DNA from: Lachnospiraceae bacterium
GTDB taxonomy: Bacteria > Bacillota > Clostridia > Lachnospirales > Lachnospiraceae
DNA: 64,000 nt
Direction of reading: 5' to 3'
NCBI GenBank assembly: GCA_022791815.1
Contig: JAAVZU010000093.1
Coordinates: 1 to 64,000 of the forward strand
The notes below the pieces were generated by a model, which ran no database searches, was not told the origin of the DNA, and saw nothing but the letters and a program-made list of their open reading frames with translations. A program made the position numbers and the translations under genes. The first letter of the stretch is position 1, and each line of letters starts with the position of its first letter. This document shows, one piece after another, positions 33,548 to 42,771 of this stretch.

Positions 33548-34402
33548 ATGAGAAATTTTGAACAAATAAAAGCATTAGTTGGAGAGGAAGTAACTAAAGA
33601 AGATTTACAATGTGTAGATTGTTATGTATTAGAAAAATTTGGTCTATTCATACCAAGTCTTGGTGCTTGTGGCTATGCCAGCAGACCACAACATAGCCAT
33701 CCTTCTTATATGTTTACTCTTATTTTTGGGGTAGAAGAAAATCCTTCGCCTATTCCGATAAAAGAAAACCAGTATTTAGGAATGGTAATGTCTCCAGGAG
33801 TTCCTCATAATGATTTAGAGTCTATACATTATTATTGCATTTTAATTGAGAAAGAGTATTTTGAACAACAATATAAACTATATGAAGAGGAAATTCCTAA
33901 TTTTTCATATCAGTACTTTGGGATTTGTCATGATATCCTCCATGCACTTAATACTTTTGTCTTTGAATATAGTAAGAATATGAAAAATGCAAATATAACT
34001 TTAGAAGCCCAAGCTAATATAATAACTCATTGGCTGATTCGGAGTATTATCGGAGAGACTTATGATATGCGTGCTGTATCTACCAATTATAGTGTTGCTC
34101 GTGCCCAGCAATATATGGAGGTACATTTTCAGGAGAAAATTACGGTAGAAAACCTTGCGAAATTAGGGAATCTGTCAGTTTCTGGATTTAATCGGACATT
34201 TAAAAGAGAAATTGGAGAAACACCAATGGAATATTTAATAGCACTTCGTATAGAGCAGGCAAAAAAGCTTCTTCGCAGAAAGGAAGTGCCAATCACAGAA
34301 ATTGCACTACGTTGTGGATTTAACAGTAGTGCACACTTTTCTGCAAGTTTCCGGAAATATTATAAAGTGACACCAACCCAATATCGGAAGAAATATATAT
34401 GA
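33548..34402 (+). CDS. AraC-family transcriptional regulator
   Basis: 284 residues. An N-terminal cupin-type sensing domain (about 1-165; QHSHPSYMFTLIFGVEENPS) is followed by two HTH motifs at about 185-284: ITVENLAKLGNLSVSGFNRT and VPITEIALRCGFNSSAHFSA, ending TPTQYRKKY as usual in this family. AAAGGAACGG before the ATG. The adjacent small gene at 34538 could be a target, but no shared operator is visible. Confidence 0.9.
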   Translation: MRNFEQIKALVGEEVTKEDLQCVDCYVLEKFGLFIPSLGACGYASRPQHSHPSYMFTLIFGVEENPSPIPIKENQYLGMVMSPGVPHNDLESIHYYCILIEKEYFEQQYKLYEEEIPNFSYQYFGICHDILHALNTFVFEYSKNMKNANITLEAQANIITHWLIRSIIGETYDMRAVSTNYSVARAQQYMEVHFQEKITVENLAKLGNLSVSGFNRTFKREIGETPMEYLIALRIEQAKKLLRRKEVPITEIALRCGFNSSAHFSASFRKYYKVTPTQYRKKYI

Positions 34403-34537
34403 GTTTTTAAGCATGAACATATCTGCAATTTTCAACAATTATTTTGTCAGAACAAGTAAGGTTAATTCTATTGATCGTATAGAAAGTTTGAGGGTGGTTA
34501 TACTATCCCCAAAGATGACGAAAGGTAGGAGATAAAT

Positions 34538-34735
34538 ATGAATATCAATGATTCTTTATCCAATGATATGCCAGAGGGGTTAGGATTTTCCATGGCAATG
34601 AATGTAGATGCTATGAAAAACTTTTCAAAAATGACAGAGGAAGAAAGAAAAAGATTTATGGAAGAGAGCAGACAGGTGAAGTCAAAAAGTGAAATGAACC
34701 AATTGGTGAACCGATTAGGGAAAGATATGTTTTAA
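34538..34735 (+). CDS. Conserved small protein of unknown function
   Basis: 65 residues, soluble and acidic/helical: MNINDSLSNDMPEGLGFSMA, then MTEEERKRFMEESRQVKSKS and a short end. AGGAGA before the ATG. I recall related small proteins in Lachnospiraceae but no function. It has no signal peptide or metal motif. Lies alone after the AraC regulator. Confidence 0.65.
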   Translation: MNINDSLSNDMPEGLGFSMAMNVDAMKNFSKMTEEERKRFMEESRQVKSKSEMNQLVNRLGKDMF

Positions 34736-34938
34736 TGGTTGTTTCTATCCAGAGAAAATAGTATACTATTTTATGGAAAGAAAAGGCAATTTAACTGAAA
34801 TTATGTATAGTATTGAACATGACTAAGTTTTTATGTAGGGCTAAAATGGACATACATAAGGCTTAGTCATAATTTTAGCAATAGTTCTGACATTCATATT
34901 TGAACGGTTACTAATTTTAGAAAAAGGGAGAAAGTAAA

Positions 34939-37071
34939 ATGCAGATACAGAATGTTTCAAAGCAGAGCAATAACCAAGACTTGATACATATAATACAAGC
35001 AAACTTAAAGAGAGTGCTATTTATATTGTTGGGAATTATTTTTTTATTTCTTATGGCAGGATCTACTCAGCATATTTCTGTTTATGCCAGAATGACTGCA
35101 GAGTACACACAAAATCAGCAATATTGGATATTTTTTGGAATGATAGTGTTGCTAATATGTATGTGTGCATTTTTTAACTTAGTGACAAAGATGGAAAGAA
35201 ATAGGAAATGGGTTGTGAGAATATTATGGGTGGCTCTTTTTTTAGGAGAAGCCTTATATGTGATTTATTTCTATTGTTATCCAACCAGTGACTCTGCAGA
35301 AGTTGTGAATGCAGCCATTCAAACAGCAAACGGAAATGCTGATTATCTGCAACAAGCAGAGTATTTTCAAAAATATGGGAATAATAATCTTTTAACAATA
35401 GTAACCGCAAAGATATATCAAATTAGCCAATTTATTTGTAGTGGAAAAACAGATTATATTCTCCTAAATAATTTGATAAATATAATTTTATTAAATGCAT
35501 CTGTGTATTTGGGATATCGTTTGATAAAAAAAAGCAAAGGGGGAAAAAATGCATGTAACATGTTGTTGTTATCTGTTTTGAATCCTGTTATGTATATGTC
35601 TATTTCATGGTACTATTCTGCAACCATAAGTATATTTTTTTCTATGTGTATACTATACTTGGCGATTATTTCTAAAGATACTATGCAGAAAAAAATAATG
35701 GCAAGTATTGGAATTGGTATTTGTGCTGCAATTGGATATTCCTTACGCCCAACAGTAATTATTACGGTTATAGCTGCTGTTTTAGTGTCATTCTTTAAAA
35801 GTGTAGAGCGAAAGGATACTTTTATTGATTACTTACGAAGATTAGGTATAGGTATAATTATTTTTATTATTTCTATGATAGGAATACATAGTCTTTCTAA
35901 TAGATACATTCCTAATCAAAGTCAGACATATCCGATTACCCATTGGATTTCCATGGGAACAGAAGGTGATGGAACGAATTCATCTTATGGTGAAAATTAT
36001 CTGAAAGATATCGCAGAGAAAAAGCAACGTAAAGATTATGATATGGACAGAATAAAGAGGAACCTGTCACAATATAATCTTTTGTCTTTTGGGAAACATC
36101 TTGCCAAGAAATTGTATATAAACTGGTGTGATGGCAGTTCGGCAATGATTGTAAAGCTAAAAAGTGATATTAAATTTTCAAAATGGTATTATACCTTAGT
36201 ATCACAAAAAGCAGATGGCTGGTTGATTTATTGTCAGGCATTTCGTGGTATTACATATTTATTGATTTTGTTTTCTCTTGTAAAGAATTTTAAGAGAAGT
36301 TTATGTAAGGAAGATATTCTTTATTTAAATGCCTTTGGTGCTTTTTTGTTTTATTTGATATGGGAAGTAAAGAGTGATTATAGCATTCCATTTTTACTGT
36401 TATTTTTCTGTATTGCATCGGATGGTATGGACTGGCATAGAAAAATTATTCCAGAAAAGGTACAAAAACAAGGGAAAAAGGTGGCAATAGTGAGTGTTCT
36501 TCTTGCGGGTATGGCTGGTATCTTGCTGTTTTGGAATTATCGTGAATTTTATACAAAAAGGCTATATGATATAACGAAAGATGTCATTGCTATGAATGGA
36601 ATAAAGCCAATGAAAATGGCAGAAAAAATAGGGGAAAGTAATACGGTTATTACACAAAATATAAGAGTAGACAATGCATTTAATACTTTAAAACTATACT
36701 GTAAAAAAAGAAAAGGGAATGGAACCTATACAATAGGTTTGTATCGTACTATAGATGGAAAATCTGAGTGTGTACAGGAATGGAAAAAAATATCAGGAAA
36801 TAAAGTACAACGTGGGCAAGAGAAGGATAGTCTTTTATATGATGAGTGCAATGAAAAAGGATATCTGCTTTTTTCATGTGATAATCTTTTGGAAAAGGGG
36901 AATTATATATTGAAAATCACCCCAGACAGCGGGAAAGACAGTATTGCATGGTATTATAATCCTTTTGTAGAATTTGATTATTATAAAGGAACTATGTTTT
37001 GGAATAAAACGGAGGAACAGGGTGAATTAGAACTTTGTCTTTCAAAACGCACGAAACAGAATTATTTTTAG
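34939..37071 (+). CDS. Large membrane glycosyltransferase-like protein (GT-C fold)
   Basis: 710 residues. A basic cytoplasmic start, then about 11-12 spans up to residue 530, and a soluble C-terminal domain rich in beta strands (about 540-700). The first big outer loop has CYPTSDSAEVVNAAIQTANG, with an Asp in the place of the GT-C catalytic acid, and later YFQKYGNNNLLTIVTAKIYQ, a motif of GT39-like mannosyltransferases. It probably adds sugars to a surface polymer or protein using a lipid-linked donor. GGGAG before the ATG. Confidence 0.68.
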   Translation: MQIQNVSKQSNNQDLIHIIQANLKRVLFILLGIIFLFLMAGSTQHISVYARMTAEYTQNQQYWIFFGMIVLLICMCAFFNLVTKMERNRKWVVRILWVALFLGEALYVIYFYCYPTSDSAEVVNAAIQTANGNADYLQQAEYFQKYGNNNLLTIVTAKIYQISQFICSGKTDYILLNNLINIILLNASVYLGYRLIKKSKGGKNACNMLLLSVLNPVMYMSISWYYSATISIFFSMCILYLAIISKDTMQKKIMASIGIGICAAIGYSLRPTVIITVIAAVLVSFFKSVERKDTFIDYLRRLGIGIIIFIISMIGIHSLSNRYIPNQSQTYPITHWISMGTEGDGTNSSYGENYLKDIAEKKQRKDYDMDRIKRNLSQYNLLSFGKHLAKKLYINWCDGSSAMIVKLKSDIKFSKWYYTLVSQKADGWLIYCQAFRGITYLLILFSLVKNFKRSLCKEDILYLNAFGAFLFYLIWEVKSDYSIPFLLLFFCIASDGMDWHRKIIPEKVQKQGKKVAIVSVLLAGMAGILLFWNYREFYTKRLYDITKDVIAMNGIKPMKMAEKIGESNTVITQNIRVDNAFNTLKLYCKKRKGNGTYTIGLYRTIDGKSECVQEWKKISGNKVQRGQEKDSLLYDECNEKGYLLFSCDNLLEKGNYILKITPDSGKDSIAWYYNPFVEFDYYKGTMFWNKTEEQGELELCLSKRTKQNYF

Positions 37072-37298
37072 GAAAATTCAATTTGATAGGACAAAGTTGT
37101 TATGTGGTTATGAATAAAGGAAAAAAGAATAGTTCATATGATACAAGTCAAGTAGCAAGTTTTGAAAAATCAGAGATTGAAAGCATAGATATCAAAAAAG
37201 TCAACAAGAAAAAAACAGTATTCTATACAGCAAATGTTAATGCTGGTGGTGAAGATTCTGGAAAAGGTGATTATGTTGGGAAACTTGTATTGAAATAA
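37035..37298 (+). CDS. Short uncertain reading frame, possible gene remnant
   Basis: The frame can open at TTG 37035, overlapping the GT gene, or at ATG 37110 (62 residues, MNKGKKNSSYDTSQVASFEK). It ends with NAGGEDSGKGDYVGKLVLK. The C-terminal half looks like a genuine lysine-rich beta protein, but no ribosome site suits either start. It may be the tail of a lost lipoprotein-like gene. A strong terminator follows. Confidence 0.35.
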   Translation: MSFKTHETELFLGKFNLIGQSCYVVMNKGKKNSSYDTSQVASFEKSEIESIDIKKVNKKKTVFYTANVNAGGEDSGKGDYVGKLVLK

Positions 37299-37333
37299 TA
37301 TATAATAAGGCATAATTAAAAACAATACATACA

Positions 37334-37386
37334 TTTTAGGCTTTCTGTGATAAAATATATATCATAGAAAGCCTAAAATTTTTTAG
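37334..37386. terminator. Strong terminator before the two-component operon
   Basis: TTTTAGGCTTTCTGTGAT and ATCATAGAAAGCCTAAAA form an 18-bp stem followed by TTTTTT. Confidence 0.9.
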
Positions 37387-37434
37387 CCAATATTTATTGA
37401 TAACACTTTCATAGGAAAGCCAAGGAGAGATAAT

Positions 37435-38139
37435 ATGCATTATAATTGTTTAATTGTAGATGATGAAGTAGATTTAGCGAAGATGACCTGTGAATATTTT
37501 GAAATGTTTGATGTAAGTTGTACATATATGGATACAGCAAAGGGTTGTCTTTCCTTTTTGGAAAAACATACAGTAGACATTTTGCTTTTGGACATTAATC
37601 TTATGGAAGAAAGTGGTTTTGATTTGTGCAAAAAAATAAGAGAGAGATGGAATACACCTATACTTTTTATTAGTGCAAGACAAAGTGATGATGATATATT
37701 AATCGCACTAAATATAGGTGGAGATGATTATATCAAAAAACCTTATACCCTTAGTGTACTTTTAGCTAAAGTTAAAGTTATTTTAAAACGTATGAATACA
37801 ACAGAACATTATGAGGAAGTGAAAAATGAGTCAGAGGGAGAGGAGATTCGTTTGATAGAGGAGAAATTATCTGTAGTCATAAGAAATCAGGAAATTTCTC
37901 TAAAGGCAAAGGAATTTGCTTTATTAAAGTGTTTGTTTATCCATCGAAATTCTATAGTAACAAAAGAGCAATTATTTCAAGAGGTTTGGGGAGATTCTTT
38001 TTTTAGTGATGGAACTCTAAATGTGCATATTCGTAAGTTGCGGGAAAAGATAGAGGAGAATCCCAATAAACCAGAAATAATTCAGACAATCTGGGGAACG
38101 GGATATATTTTAAGAGATGGGAGTGAGAATAAAAATTGA
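37435..38139 (+). CDS. OmpR-family response regulator
   Basis: 234 residues. Receiver domain with acidic pair D9-D10, phosphorylation site D53 (VDILLLDINLMEESGFD), and the switch Lys in YIKKPYT. C-terminal winged helix (FALLKCLFIHRNSIVTKEQL and LNVHIRKLREKIEENPNKPE ... TIWGTGYIL). AAGGAGAG before the ATG. Its stop overlaps the kinase start by four bases. Likely binds the 11-bp phased TTTAAGA-type repeats upstream of the ABC gene (39377) and the hydrolase (42635). Confidence 0.93.
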   Translation: MHYNCLIVDDEVDLAKMTCEYFEMFDVSCTYMDTAKGCLSFLEKHTVDILLLDINLMEESGFDLCKKIRERWNTPILFISARQSDDDILIALNIGGDDYIKKPYTLSVLLAKVKVILKRMNTTEHYEEVKNESEGEEIRLIEEKLSVVIRNQEISLKAKEFALLKCLFIHRNSIVTKEQLFQEVWGDSFFSDGTLNVHIRKLREKIEENPNKPEIIQTIWGTGYILRDGSENKN

Positions 38140-39371
38140 AAGTAAGGTATTGGATAATTTTCTATACAGTGGGAATGCTACTTTTGCTATTGGGGATAAA
38201 CTGGCTATTTCATAATCATGTAACTAAGTCAAGAGATATGGTTTACTACAATGAACAGCAAATTTTAGTGGAAACAGCAATAAATCAAGGAGAAAAAATA
38301 AAAGATATTGAAACAGAATATGACTGCCATATTCTGTTTTTAAATGATGAAAACTATGAGATGGAAATACAAAGTTGGTTGCAAAAAGAGGCACTTATTT
38401 TAGACTACCGAAATAAAGAGGAGTTGGTTGGAAAAATAATATGGAATGTAAAAGAGGAAGGTTATCAAAGGATGGAAAATAAGTTAAAGATGCAGTCCAC
38501 AATAATATGGCTGATATTTTTTGTTGGTGGTTATCTTTTATTTGCTTTTTTCTATATGCAATTAATACGCCCTTTTCAAGACTTGAAGCTTTTTTCTAAT
38601 CAGATAGCAAAAGGAAACTTGGACTTTCCTTTAACTGTTCATAAACATAATTATTTTGGCATGTTTACGGAAAGTTTTGACATGATGAGGGAAGAATTAA
38701 AACGGGCAAGAGAAAGTGAATATCAGGCAAACCAGAGTAAAAAGGAATTGATAGCAGAATTATCCCATGATATTAAAACACCGATTTCTACCATTCAGGC
38801 AACTTGTGAAGTTCTGGAAATAAAAGAGAAGAATAAAGATACATTGGAAAAGATAACAGTAATTAATGGAAAGGCAAAAATGGTCAATGATTTGATTGAC
38901 AATCTTCTTCATGCCAGTTTGGAAGAACTTACTGCATTGAAGGTAGATCCAATGGAAGAAAGTTCCCTTTGTATCTATGAGATGATACAGGAACAGCAGA
39001 TATATGGCGAAATTAAAATGATTGAAAAACTGCCAGAATGTTTAGTATATCTTGATAAACTGAGACTTTCCCAAGTAATCGATAATTGTTTTCATAATGC
39101 ATGGAAATATGCCAATACACCAGTTACTGTTTCTTTTGATGAAAATGAAGAAGGTATTTTTATTCATATAAAAGATGAAGGAAAAGGTGTGGAGGAAGAA
39201 GAACTTCCACTTATTATTGAAAAGTTTTACCGAGGAAATAATGCCAAAGGAAAGGCTGGTTCTGGTCTTGGTTTATATTTGGCAAATATGTTCATGGAAC
39301 GGATGCAGGGAGGGATGGAATATTATAATGAGAATGGATTTGTGGTAAAGTTGTTTTTAAGGAAGGTATGA
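38136..39371 (+). CDS. Sensor histidine kinase
   Basis: 411 residues from TTG 38136. Span 1 at about 8-25, an outer domain of about 95 residues, span 2 at about 123-145, HAMP-like linker, then HisKA with ELSHDIKTPISTIQ (phospho-His) and the ATPase domain (NCFHNAWKYANTPVTVS, DEGKGVEEEELP, GSGLGLYLA). The sizeable outer domain separates it from the loopless BceS type. Partner of the response regulator with which it overlaps. The ligand may be an antimicrobial peptide given the ABC genes next door. Confidence 0.92.
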   Translation: MKVRYWIIFYTVGMLLLLLGINWLFHNHVTKSRDMVYYNEQQILVETAINQGEKIKDIETEYDCHILFLNDENYEMEIQSWLQKEALILDYRNKEELVGKIIWNVKEEGYQRMENKLKMQSTIIWLIFFVGGYLLFAFFYMQLIRPFQDLKLFSNQIAKGNLDFPLTVHKHNYFGMFTESFDMMREELKRARESEYQANQSKKELIAELSHDIKTPISTIQATCEVLEIKEKNKDTLEKITVINGKAKMVNDLIDNLLHASLEELTALKVDPMEESSLCIYEMIQEQQIYGEIKMIEKLPECLVYLDKLRLSQVIDNCFHNAWKYANTPVTVSFDENEEGIFIHIKDEGKGVEEEELPLIIEKFYRGNNAKGKAGSGLGLYLANMFMERMQGGMEYYNENGFVVKLFLRKV

Positions 39372-39376
39372 AGGAA

Positions 39377-39442
39377 TTTAAGAACTAGTTAAGAAATAGA
39401 CAAGAAACAGATTAAGACTTTTATTCTTCTATTTGTTAGAAT
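39377..39442 (+). promoter_or_regulatory. Promoter with four 11-bp phased repeats
   Basis: TTTAAGA, GTTAAGA, GACAAGA and GATTAAG start at 39377, 39388, 39399 and 39410, exactly 11 bases apart, followed by a -10 box TAGAAT (39437-39442) with no proper -35 box. This fits an activated promoter bound by an OmpR-type regulator. Confidence 0.72.
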
Positions 39443-39469
39443 AAAGACATCAGATAGGAGGAATAAAAT

Positions 39470-40225
39470 ATGAGTGCAATTTTAAAGGCAAAAGATTTAT
39501 GTAAAACATTTTCTAATGAAAGTATGCAGCAACATGTTTTGAAAAATTTAAATGTAACAATAGAAAAGGGAGATTTTACTGTAATTATGGGGAATTCTGG
39601 TTCTGGGAAAAGTACCCTTCTTTACGCATTGTCTGGTATGGATAGGCCAACTCTTGGAAGTATTTCTTATCAAGGAGAAGAAATATCTGGTTACAGCAAT
39701 GATAAATTGGCAGTATTCCGAAGAAAACATTGTGGATTTGTATTTCAGCAAAATTATTTAAATGATACTATGAGTGTTTTGGATAACATTATGGCGTGTG
39801 GACTATTAGTTAGTAAAAATAGAAAAGAACTTGCAGAGTGGGCAAAAACCCTTTTATTGCAGGTGGGACTTTCGGAAACAGTTTTCCGCAAATTTCCTAC
39901 CCAGCTTTCTGGTGGAGAACAGCAGAGAGTAGCAGTGGTGCGGGGAATTATAAATGAACCGGAAATATTATTTGCAGATGAACCAACTGGGGCGTTAAAC
40001 TCCCAGAATACAGAAAATGTACTAAATGTATTTACCCAATTAAATCAAAAAGGTCAGAGTATTGTTATGGTAACCCATGATATGAAATCGGCACGAAGAG
40101 GGAATCGAGTACTATATTTAAGTGATGGAGTGATTACTGGCGAGTGTAATCTGGGAGTTTATGAAAGCAAACATCCAGAGAGACATGAAAAGTTACGTAA
40201 CTTTTTGCAGGAAATGGGGTGGTAA
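39470..40225 (+). CDS. ABC transporter ATP-binding protein (MacB/BceA type)
   Basis: 251 residues. Walker A GNSGSGKST at 41-49, Q-loop VFQQNYLNDTMSV, signature LSGGEQQRVAVVR, Walker B ILFADEPTGALN and the switch His in VTHD. These are the features of the LolD/MacB/BceA class that works with FtsX-like permeases. AGGAGG before the ATG; it overlaps the permease start by seven bases. Controlled by the phased-repeat promoter. Confidence 0.94.
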   Translation: MSAILKAKDLCKTFSNESMQQHVLKNLNVTIEKGDFTVIMGNSGSGKSTLLYALSGMDRPTLGSISYQGEEISGYSNDKLAVFRRKHCGFVFQQNYLNDTMSVLDNIMACGLLVSKNRKELAEWAKTLLLQVGLSETVFRKFPTQLSGGEQQRVAVVRGIINEPEILFADEPTGALNSQNTENVLNVFTQLNQKGQSIVMVTHDMKSARRGNRVLYLSDGVITGECNLGVYESKHPERHEKLRNFLQEMGW

Positions 40226-42582
40226 GGATGCAGGCACTTATATTTATTGCAAAAAATAATATTAAAAAGAAAAAAGGAGAAACAGGGGTGCTTTTCTTTT
40301 TAATTGCTTTAGCAACACTGCTTCTATATACCAGCATATCTGTATTTTCCGAAATGGGGACAGTGCTTGATAAAGCTTACGATTCAGCACATACCTGCGA
40401 TTATATGTTTTTAGCACCTATAGAGAAACAGAAGATATCTGGTATATTATCAAGTCAGGAAGAAGTGGCAGAGTATGAAATTTCCCGGGTGATATGGAAT
40501 CAGGATGTAAAGTACCGAATGAGCAAAGCTGAAGAAAAGAAAGAAATGTCCTTTATACTTGGAAGAATTGAGGAAGAAAGAAAAATTGGCAAAACGGGTA
40601 ATGACATAAAGCAGGATTCAAAAAATGAAATTCTTCTACCCTATTATATGAAGGTATCAGAAAAGCTCCATGAGGGAGATGAATTTTATCTTACCTTAGG
40701 TTCAAAAGAGTACAAATTCATAATCGCAGGTTTTGTGGAAGACCCATTATTTGCAACACCTCTAAATTGTAATGCATATCGCTCTTATATTAGTAAAGTA
40801 ACCATGGATAGGATCTTAAAGGAAAACAATGCTGTAAAATCCTCTACATATACAGAATACAAGCTGCGATTGAAAGAGGGAGAAAGTAGCTTTGATTTTG
40901 ATAAAAAGATATCAGCCATCCTTACTCAAAAAGTTCCCCAATTGTCTCAAACAGTAAATTTAGGTTTAAATTGGGAAAGTATGCGCGGCGGGGATATGGT
41001 TATGTCTAATATTAGTATGAGTATTATCCTTGTTTTTTCATTACTTCTTATTGTGGTAGTATTGATTATTATACGATTTAGTATTTATAACTTTATGGAA
41101 ATGAACCGAAAGAATATTGGAATTCTGCAGGCAGCAGGATATACTTCCAGACAACTTACTTTATCAACCATTTTGGAAATGGGCATGACTACCGTTGGTG
41201 CTGTTGTGGTTGGTATTTTACTAGGAATTGCAGGAAGTGGAATCATTGGTAACTTTCAAGGAATGATGCTTGGTGTCCATTGGAGTGGGAAAGTACATTT
41301 CCCATCCATAATTCTTACTATATTAGTTGTGTTTGCTGTAGTTCTTGGAGTTTCTTGGTTGTGTGGACGAAGTTGTAAAAAGATTACTGTTCTGGAGTCT
41401 CTTCGGGGTGGTATATGTACCCATAATTTTAAGAGAAATCATTTTTCTTTTGAAAAAAGCCGATTGCCAAAGAATCTGATTTTCACTGGTAAAAATTTAT
41501 TCAATGAAAAAGGGAAAACAGTTTCTATATTCTGCATTGTAGCTCTATTGGCATTTTCTGCCTGTGTGGGACTGGGACTTTATGAAAATTTTGCTATAGG
41601 GGAAGAACAACTATTGAAAATGGTAGGTGCTGAAGCAGGAAATATCGGCATTACAGGTAAGGATTTGGAACATGTGGGAAAAAAAATGGAGCATTGGGAT
41701 GAAGTAGAAAGAGTGCTTTATTATAATAATATCAGTGTACATTTGGAGAGTGGAAAGGACGAAACAGATATAACATGTGATGTTTGGAAAAAGCCTGACC
41801 AAGTAAAAAATGAGATGGTATTGGAAGGAAGACTGCCAAAGTATGACAATGAAATTATTTTATCTACTAATGTTGCAAAAATTTTGGAAGTGCATACAGG
41901 AGATACCATATATGTTACTGGGGAAGGGGAACGGCTTGATTATGTTGTTTCAGGGCTTGACCAGAAAATGAATAATATGGGACTTAAAGCAATAATGACA
42001 GAGAAGGGAGCCAAACGTTTAAATGAAACCAGTTATACAACAGCTTTGTATGTCTATACAAAAGATGGTATAGATTATGGCACAATTTCTAAGAAAGTAT
42101 TGAAAAATTTTTCAGGTGTATCTGTCTTAGATAGTAAAAAACAAATTGAAAATGTTATGGCGAGTGTGACATTGGCAATGGTAGCAATTTGCGTAATTTT
42201 TGTGTTAATTACAATATTTGTAGTGACCATTGTGGAAGTGCTTCTAATTAGGTCAAAAACTATTAAAGAATGGAAAAATTTGGGTATTCAAAAGGCATTG
42301 GGATATACTACCAGAGAGCTGATTGGGCAGATGATGATGACCAATCTTCCTGTGATTGCAGCAGGAGCAGTTTTAGGAGTGGTTTTGAGTAACTTTTTTA
42401 TGGAACCTTTATTGGTAGCATGCCTTTCTTACTGTGGAATTCAAAAATGTCCATTTTCCATACATCCTATTTGGATGCTGGTAACAGTAATTGGAATTAT
42501 ATTAGTAGCAATCATAACTTCGTTCCTATCTTCGGTTAAGATTCGGAAAATCCAGCCAGTGCAGATGTTGACAGAGGAGTAG
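40219..42582 (+). CDS. FtsX-like ABC permease
   Basis: 787 residues. Two FtsX modules: spans at about 19-40 and 265-385 with an outer domain between, then a second outer domain (about 445-635) and spans at about 640-780, ending SVKIRKIQPVQMLTEE, typical for this class. Size exceeds BceB (about 650). With the upstream ATPase it would act as a mechanotransmitting exporter or a peptide-resistance pump. The stop is followed by the 28-bp palindrome, which may terminate transcription. Confidence 0.9.
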   Translation: MVRMQALIFIAKNNIKKKKGETGVLFFLIALATLLLYTSISVFSEMGTVLDKAYDSAHTCDYMFLAPIEKQKISGILSSQEEVAEYEISRVIWNQDVKYRMSKAEEKKEMSFILGRIEEERKIGKTGNDIKQDSKNEILLPYYMKVSEKLHEGDEFYLTLGSKEYKFIIAGFVEDPLFATPLNCNAYRSYISKVTMDRILKENNAVKSSTYTEYKLRLKEGESSFDFDKKISAILTQKVPQLSQTVNLGLNWESMRGGDMVMSNISMSIILVFSLLLIVVVLIIIRFSIYNFMEMNRKNIGILQAAGYTSRQLTLSTILEMGMTTVGAVVVGILLGIAGSGIIGNFQGMMLGVHWSGKVHFPSIILTILVVFAVVLGVSWLCGRSCKKITVLESLRGGICTHNFKRNHFSFEKSRLPKNLIFTGKNLFNEKGKTVSIFCIVALLAFSACVGLGLYENFAIGEEQLLKMVGAEAGNIGITGKDLEHVGKKMEHWDEVERVLYYNNISVHLESGKDETDITCDVWKKPDQVKNEMVLEGRLPKYDNEIILSTNVAKILEVHTGDTIYVTGEGERLDYVVSGLDQKMNNMGLKAIMTEKGAKRLNETSYTTALYVYTKDGIDYGTISKKVLKNFSGVSVLDSKKQIENVMASVTLAMVAICVIFVLITIFVVTIVEVLLIRSKTIKEWKNLGIQKALGYTTRELIGQMMMTNLPVIAAGAVLGVVLSNFFMEPLLVACLSYCGIQKCPFSIHPIWMLVTVIGIILVAIITSFLSSVKIRKIQPVQMLTEE

Positions 42583-42593
42583 ATTAATAAAAC

Positions 42594-42621
42594 GTAACTG
42601 TTCATGGTTTTGAACAGTTAC
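42594..42621. repeat. 28-bp palindromic repeat, copy 2
   Basis: GTAACTGTT, 10-base loop, AACAGTTAC; differs from copy 1 (23812-23839, opposite orientation) at two loop bases. Followed by a T-rich stretch, so here it can serve as a terminator for the ABC genes. A degenerate copy (GTAATTGTTCAGG...) lies at 42708-42734. Confidence 0.8.
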
Positions 42622-42634
42622 CTATTTATTTTCT

Positions 42635-42689
42635 TTTAATCTAAATTTAATCTTTCTTAAAAGTAGATTTAAGAAAAACACTGTATAGT
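42635..42689 (+). promoter_or_regulatory. Hydrolase promoter with phased repeats
   Basis: TTTAATC at 42635 and 42646, TTAAAAG at 42657, TTTAAGA at 42668, all 11 bases apart, with a -10 box TATAGT at 42684-42689. The 27-base distance from the repeat at 42657 to the -10 box equals that at 39410, suggesting the same regulator. Confidence 0.6.
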
Positions 42690-42771
42690 GATATATGTAA
42701 GATAAACGTAATTGTTCAGGCACTGAATAGATACAATAAAACATAAACAAAAATTTTGGAGGAAATTTATA

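Noticed and set aside
39377-39421. Regular 11-bp repeats that could suggest a small CRISPR-like array
   Set aside because: The units are too short and degenerate and lack spacers; position next to a -10 box fits a regulator-binding array.
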